Shown here: positions 26,651 through 30,820 of the stretch, piece after piece
How the letters are laid out: every line of letters starts with the position of its first letter
Numbering within the stretch: position 1 is the stretch's first letter
Assembly (NCBI GenBank): GCA_964409695.1
Contig: CAYPDX010000009.1
Span: forward strand, 1 to 30,820
DNA: 30,820 nt
Direction: 5' to 3'
Source of the DNA: JABDAD01 sp964409695
GTDB lineage: Bacteria > Pseudomonadota > Alphaproteobacteria > Rickettsiales > Rickettsiaceae
Position numbers and translations under genes: made by a program
The notes under the pieces: model-generated
Told to the model about the DNA's origin: nothing
Database searches by the model: none
What the model saw: only the letters and a program-made list of their open reading frames with translations

Positions 26651-29224
26651 ATGCTAGACTTATTCGTAAATTCGCTACATACTCTCGCTAAATTTTATAA
26701 TTATACTATTAAGCTATTGATGAGTGACTCGCTAAAATCAATTTTAAAAACATTACTCATTGGGATTGGCGGGGTAGTAGTATTTTGCTTACTTGCATCT
26801 ATCCCATATATTCATAACTCAATCGCTAAAATTATTATTATGCAATCAATTAATGATAATAATATTCAAATTAAAAATTGCGATGTATTCCTAACCTCTC
26901 AAAAAATTAAAATCAAAAATACGGATATTAATTTATTTGGCACTCAAGTTATTATTCCAGAAATATCTATGGAATATAATTTATCTAATCTATTACGCAA
27001 ACTTAAAACAGATTTTCAAATAACAGCCCCAAAACTAACTCTTAGTTCTGGTATAGAACTAAGAGCATCTGCAGCTGGCACATATAAATATAAAGATCAT
27101 AAAATACTAATATCCCCTCATTTTGAGAGTGGAAAAATAAAAATTGCTGATGCTGATATCAGCAAATTATCCCTTGATTCTTCTATAGAAATTTCAAGGG
27201 ATAAAATAGCTCTAATAAACACTATTCTTCAAATTGGAGATGGGTCATTATCAAGTGATGTTGATATAGATCTCGAAGATAGCAAATTAAAAAATATACA
27301 AATATCCTCTGATATTAAACTCATTGATCTCGGTCTTTATAAAGGTTTTTTATTCAAGACTCATCCAGTGTATGAGTTCCTTGAGTCTAGCGTTTTAGGC
27401 GGGAGAATTGACTCTGCAAAATTGAATATAAATATCCCACATGAATTTATTAAACTAATAGAAGATAAGAACGAAAAAGAAATATCAACTAAATTCTTAG
27501 ATGAATACATAGACGCAAAATTTATTTTGTCTGGACTGATTTATAAATATAGCGACTATATGCCAATGATTAAATCAGACACTCTATCCCTCAATGTTAA
27601 AGGGAAAAATATAATAATAGATCTACTCGGTACAAAAGTAGCAGGCAATGTAGTAACAAAAGGAACTGTCAGTTTTGACTATTTAGCTGATAATTTAGAT
27701 ATTGCAGTTGATGCAAATACAAAAGGCTCTGTCTCTGACTTAATACAGTTTATAAATCCGAAAGCTATTAAAAAAATGGCAGACTCTAATATAGATCTCA
27801 CAAAACTTAAAGGCTCCGCTGAAAGCAAAATCATCATAGTAATACCAGTAGGTAGAGAAATTCCTAATAAATATGATATTAAATCAAATATCACAAAAGT
27901 TTCTGGAAATCTTCTAAACGACAAGGTTAATTTAAGCAACTACGTTCTAAACGGTAATTTTGACGGTGAACATGTAACAATCATTGGAAAAGGAACTACA
28001 AACGGATTTACGAGTAGTATAAATCTACTTGTAAATCTAAATGAGTCAGAAGAAGTTTCTCATAAATTGCTTGGAAAGATTAACCTTACTCCATCACAGG
28101 AAGAATCTGATGCTATAAAATTTATCAATGGCTCGTCTGAACTTAATTACGAATTTACAGCAAAAAAAAACGTGGCTACGCTAAAAGCAAACGCAAATTT
28201 AGTAAATTTGCACTTTACAATACCAAGCATATCATTAGATAAACCAGCTGGCAAAAAGGCGAATTTTAATTTAACGGGAGAGATAAAAGAAGGAAAAAAA
28301 CAGAGACTTGAGTTAAAATTATCGGGTGAAGATGGTTTAAAAATCGCTGGAATAATCAATATTGATGATCTTATTAGCAAACTAACTTTTAGCGAAGTGA
28401 AATATCTAAACAATGATTTTAAAGCCGAAATTATTTCTGGAAACAAAAAATTAATTGCAAAAGTATCAGGTGGATTAATCGATCTTTCAGAAACTGATTT
28501 TACCAAGTTCTTTAAAGATGATAATTCAAAAACAGACACAGTAAAGTTAGATATACATTTAGATACTGTTGCGATGAAAAATAATGTCACTTTAAAAAAT
28601 GCCAACATTGTAGCAGAATGCAATAACTCAAAATGCCCAGTAGCCTTAATTAACGCCGATATAGGTGATAAAAAAGTTACAATAGAATATCACAATATAA
28701 TGCCAAAAGCATACTGGCATATAGAAACAGATAGTGCTGGCAAATTAATAGCAAGCCTTGGATTAACTGCAAAATTAAAAAAAGGCACACTTAAAGCTGA
28801 TATTGAGGCACCAATCTCAGATAAGAAAAAGATAGATTATGTCTCTAATGGAAAATTTGAGTTAAGAGATTTTGATACAACACAAAATAAATTCCTGACA
28901 AAAATAATCTCGTTCATTTCTATAAGAGGATTGCTCGGCGCGATAGTTGGCAGAGATATACATTTTGATAGTTTGAAGGGAAGGTTTAGCGTACAAGCAG
29001 GTAATATAAAAATTTCAAGCATGAGTGCCAAAGGTCCATATTTTGATTTCGTTACCTACGGAACAATAAATACAAATACTAGAAAAATAGATATAGGAGG
29101 AAAGGTAGTACCATCTCTTTATGGATTAAATAAAATAATGGGAAGTATACCATTAATAAAAGGCTTGTTTGGCAAAAGAGGTGTAATAGGTGTGATACCA
29201 TTCTCTATTCATGATAGTTACTGA
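26651..29224 (+). CDS. AsmA-like envelope protein
   Basis: 857 aa, the only plus-strand gene. One N-terminal membrane segment (about residues 30-50) anchors a long beta-rich region. The last 120 residues (about 736-857) match the AsmA C-terminal domain: FELRDFDTTQNKFLTKIISF, ISIRGLLGAI, HFDSLKGRFSVQAGNIKI, MSAKGPYFDFVTYGTI and VVPSLYGLNKIMGSIPLIKG in the expected order. AsmA-family proteins (AsmA, YhdP, TamB) sit in the periplasm and help move phospholipids to the outer membrane; that role is inferred. The protein ends at FSIHDSY, slightly short of the usual GSLDNPKVSVNP-type end. The ATG at 26651 has a poor Shine-Dalgarno; an in-frame ATG at 26720 (residue 24) would still keep the membrane segment, so the start is uncertain. 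It converges on clpA with 24 nt between stops. Confidence 0.85.
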   Translation: MLDLFVNSLHTLAKFYNYTIKLLMSDSLKSILKTLLIGIGGVVVFCLLASIPYIHNSIAKIIIMQSINDNNIQIKNCDVFLTSQKIKIKNTDINLFGTQVIIPEISMEYNLSNLLRKLKTDFQITAPKLTLSSGIELRASAAGTYKYKDHKILISPHFESGKIKIADADISKLSLDSSIEISRDKIALINTILQIGDGSLSSDVDIDLEDSKLKNIQISSDIKLIDLGLYKGFLFKTHPVYEFLESSVLGGRIDSAKLNINIPHEFIKLIEDKNEKEISTKFLDEYIDAKFILSGLIYKYSDYMPMIKSDTLSLNVKGKNIIIDLLGTKVAGNVVTKGTVSFDYLADNLDIAVDANTKGSVSDLIQFINPKAIKKMADSNIDLTKLKGSAESKIIIVIPVGREIPNKYDIKSNITKVSGNLLNDKVNLSNYVLNGNFDGEHVTIIGKGTTNGFTSSINLLVNLNESEEVSHKLLGKINLTPSQEESDAIKFINGSSELNYEFTAKKNVATLKANANLVNLHFTIPSISLDKPAGKKANFNLTGEIKEGKKQRLELKLSGEDGLKIAGIINIDDLISKLTFSEVKYLNNDFKAEIISGNKKLIAKVSGGLIDLSETDFTKFFKDDNSKTDTVKLDIHLDTVAMKNNVTLKNANIVAECNNSKCPVALINADIGDKKVTIEYHNIMPKAYWHIETDSAGKLIASLGLTAKLKKGTLKADIEAPISDKKKIDYVSNGKFELRDFDTTQNKFLTKIISFISIRGLLGAIVGRDIHFDSLKGRFSVQAGNIKISSMSAKGPYFDFVTYGTINTNTRKIDIGGKVVPSLYGLNKIMGSIPLIKGLFGKRGVIGVIPFSIHDSY

Positions 29225-29248
29225 AACAATAAAATGAAAATAAGAAAA

Positions 29249-30820
29249 TTAAGCAACGCAAAGAGCCTTAGAATTAAATTCAAAAGCTAGACCTTCATCA
29301 TCTGCCGTAACAAGTACAGTTCCGCCTCTTTTAAGCTTCCCGAATAATATTTCTTCAGCAATCATACGTTTTACTTCATTATCTACTGTTTTTTCAAGCA
29401 TCCTAGCCCCACCATGCTTGCCAACTCCAAAACAATTCTCAATTAAAAGATTTTTCGCTTTATTATCAACTTCTATCCTAACTTTTTTATCAGCAAGTTG
29501 CTCACCAAGCTCCTTTATAGATTTATCTATAATCAAGCTTATAACATCATTATCTAAAGGATTAAATACTACTATCTTATCTAATCTATCTCTAAATTCA
29601 GGACTAAAAGTATCTTCCACTACTTTCATTGCCTCTTCTTTTCCAAAAACGTCAGAAGCTCTAAAGCCTATTTTCTGTTTTTTATATTCTTCTGCCCCAG
29701 AGTTCGCTGTCATAATCACTATTGTATGACTAAAATCTACAATTTTACCCACATTGTCTGTAAGCTTCCCATAGTCCATAATTTGAAGCAAAACATTGAA
29801 TATTTCATGATGCGCCTTCTCTATCTCATCAAATAAAACAACTGAATAAGGAGCTTTGTCAACCGCATCTGTAAGAAGCCCACCCTTATCATAACCAGCA
29901 TAACCTGGAGGGGATCCAATAAGCCTTGAAACACTATGTGGTTCCATATATTCCGACATATCGAATCTTGAAACCGCCATACCACAGAATACTGCAAGCT
30001 GTTTTGCTAATTCAGTTTTTCCAGTCCCTGTGGGCCCAACAAATAAATAGCAACCAACTGGCTTTTCATAATCTCTAAGCCCCGCCTTAGCTAATTTTAC
30101 GCCAGCACAAAGTTCTTCCACAGCTACATCTTGACCAAAAATCACTCTTTTTAAATTATGTTCAAGTTTTTTAAGATTACTCACGTCATCTGAAGCTAGA
30201 GTTACTGCTGGAATATTTAAAGTTTTAGCTAAAACCGCTTCAATATCACGCGATGAAATTTGGTGTTTTCCAGTTTCTTTTGCCACAAGCTTTTTATGTG
30301 CGCCAGCTTCATCTATCAAATCTATGGCCTTATCTGGTAAATACCTACCATGTATATATCTGTCAGACAGGCTTACAGCGCTTTCTAAGGCATCATCTGT
30401 ATAATGTACATTATGGTGCTTTTCATAATACGCTCTCACACCTTTTAGAATTTTTAAAGCCACTTCTGAGGATGGTTCTTCAACAACTATTTTTTGAAAT
30501 CTACGAACTAAAGCTGTATCTTTAGAAAAATTTTGGGTAAACTCTTTAAAAGTTGTTGAACCGATACATCTAATCTCGCCTCTGGCTAAAGCTGGTTTTA
30601 ATAGATTACTAGCATCAAGTGAAGCTGTGGTAGTTGAACCAGCTCCCACTATGGTGTGTATCTCATCAATAAATAAAATTACATTAGGCCTAGATTTAAC
30701 TTCTGACAGTAAGTTCTTCACTCTTTCTTCAAAATCTCCTCTGAATCTCGTGCCAGCTACTAAAGATCCAACATCTAATGAATAGATTTCGAAATCCTTT
30801 AACACATCTGGGATCTTACC
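29249..30820 (-). CDS. clpA: ATP-dependent Clp protease ATP-binding subunit ClpA, partial (5' end outside window)
   Basis: The frame is open to the right edge, giving the C-terminal 523-524 residues; E. coli ClpA has 758, so about 235 are missing, including the N domain and the Walker A of the first AAA+ module. ClpA unfolds proteins for the ClpP protease. Present are the YSLDVGSLVAGTRFRGDFEER block, first-module Walker B LFIDEIHTIVGAG, second-module Walker A GPTGTGKT (30014-30037), Walker B VVLFDEIEKAH (around 29820-29845), and the C-terminal domain. The short linker between modules, without the long coiled-coil middle domain of ClpB, favours ClpA. A GTG at 30805 is internal and not the start, since GKIPD continues upstream of it. 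Confidence 0.95.
   Translation of the reverse strand, partial: GKIPDVLKDFEIYSLDVGSLVAGTRFRGDFEERVKNLLSEVKSRPNVILFIDEIHTIVGAGSTTTASLDASNLLKPALARGEIRCIGSTTFKEFTQNFSKDTALVRRFQKIVVEEPSSEVALKILKGVRAYYEKHHNVHYTDDALESAVSLSDRYIHGRYLPDKAIDLIDEAGAHKKLVAKETGKHQISSRDIEAVLAKTLNIPAVTLASDDVSNLKKLEHNLKRVIFGQDVAVEELCAGVKLAKAGLRDYEKPVGCYLFVGPTGTGKTELAKQLAVFCGMAVSRFDMSEYMEPHSVSRLIGSPPGYAGYDKGGLLTDAVDKAPYSVVLFDEIEKAHHEIFNVLLQIMDYGKLTDNVGKIVDFSHTIVIMTANSGAEEYKKQKIGFRASDVFGKEEAMKVVEDTFSPEFRDRLDKIVVFNPLDNDVISLIIDKSIKELGEQLADKKVRIEVDNKAKNLLIENCFGVGKHGGARMLEKTVDNEVKRMIAEEILFGKLKRGGTVLVTADDEGLAFEFNSKALCVA

Noticed and set aside
28147..28623. 158-residue minus-strand frame inside the AsmA-like gene
   Set aside because: No ribosome site or recognisable family, and it is fully contained in a well-supported gene on the other strand.
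29225..29248. Bidirectional terminator between the AsmA-like gene and clpA
   Set aside because: The 24 bp are A-rich with no inverted repeat.

Overview
This window comes from an AT-rich alphaproteobacterium of the order Rickettsiales, most likely Rickettsiaceae or a close relative. The evidence is a virB3-virB4-virB6(x5) type IV secretion (T4SS) operon laid out like the rickettsial rvh cluster, together with a Kdo/LPS gene (kdsA), which the LPS-free Anaplasmataceae are known to lack. The species cannot be named from this sequence. A run of exactly 100 N at 3872-3971 shows that this is a scaffolded draft assembly.

Layout. 1-744 (-): the N-terminal 248 codons of a GHSLGA-type lipase-like hydrolase, cut by the window edge. 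857-18860 (-): one long leftward T4SS operon, virB3 > virB4 > five VirB6 paralogues, with tight spacing and two ATGA overlaps. 19142-19957 (-): a lysine-rich coiled-coil protein of unknown function just upstream of virB3. 19958-20256: intergenic DNA with a 19-bp inverted repeat and a 24-bp direct repeat. 20257-26583 (-): housekeeping and envelope genes phaB, kdsA, dnaE and ugd, tightly packed. 26651-29224 (+): an AsmA-like envelope protein, the only rightward gene. 29249-30820 (-): clpA, missing its N-terminus at the window edge.

How the parts fit together. VirB3, VirB4 and the VirB6 proteins form the inner-membrane core and energy module of a T4SS. All five VirB6 proteins share the same membrane core, marked by an LFE-x-TK...W...(L/V)(Q/E)P signature, and each has a Gly/Lys-rich C-terminal tail. 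VirB6-4 and VirB6-5 start with lipoprotein signals. VirB6-3, -4 and -5 carry large N-terminal ectodomains whose motifs resemble a galactose-binding jelly-roll lectin of the PA-IL/LecA type. The hydrolase just downstream and the coiled-coil protein just upstream are candidate substrates or accessory factors, but only by position. kdsA (Kdo), ugd (UDP-glucuronate) and the AsmA-like protein suggest an active outer-membrane and LPS programme.

The main correction to a naive gene call is at virB6-4. Its apparent stop at 3802 and the separate-looking small ORF at 3338-3733 both arise because the 100-N placeholder breaks the frame inside a 468-bp tandem repeat. The repeat arithmetic predicts a true gap of 266 bases (plus any multiple of 468), which restores one reading frame from 7956 to 3338.
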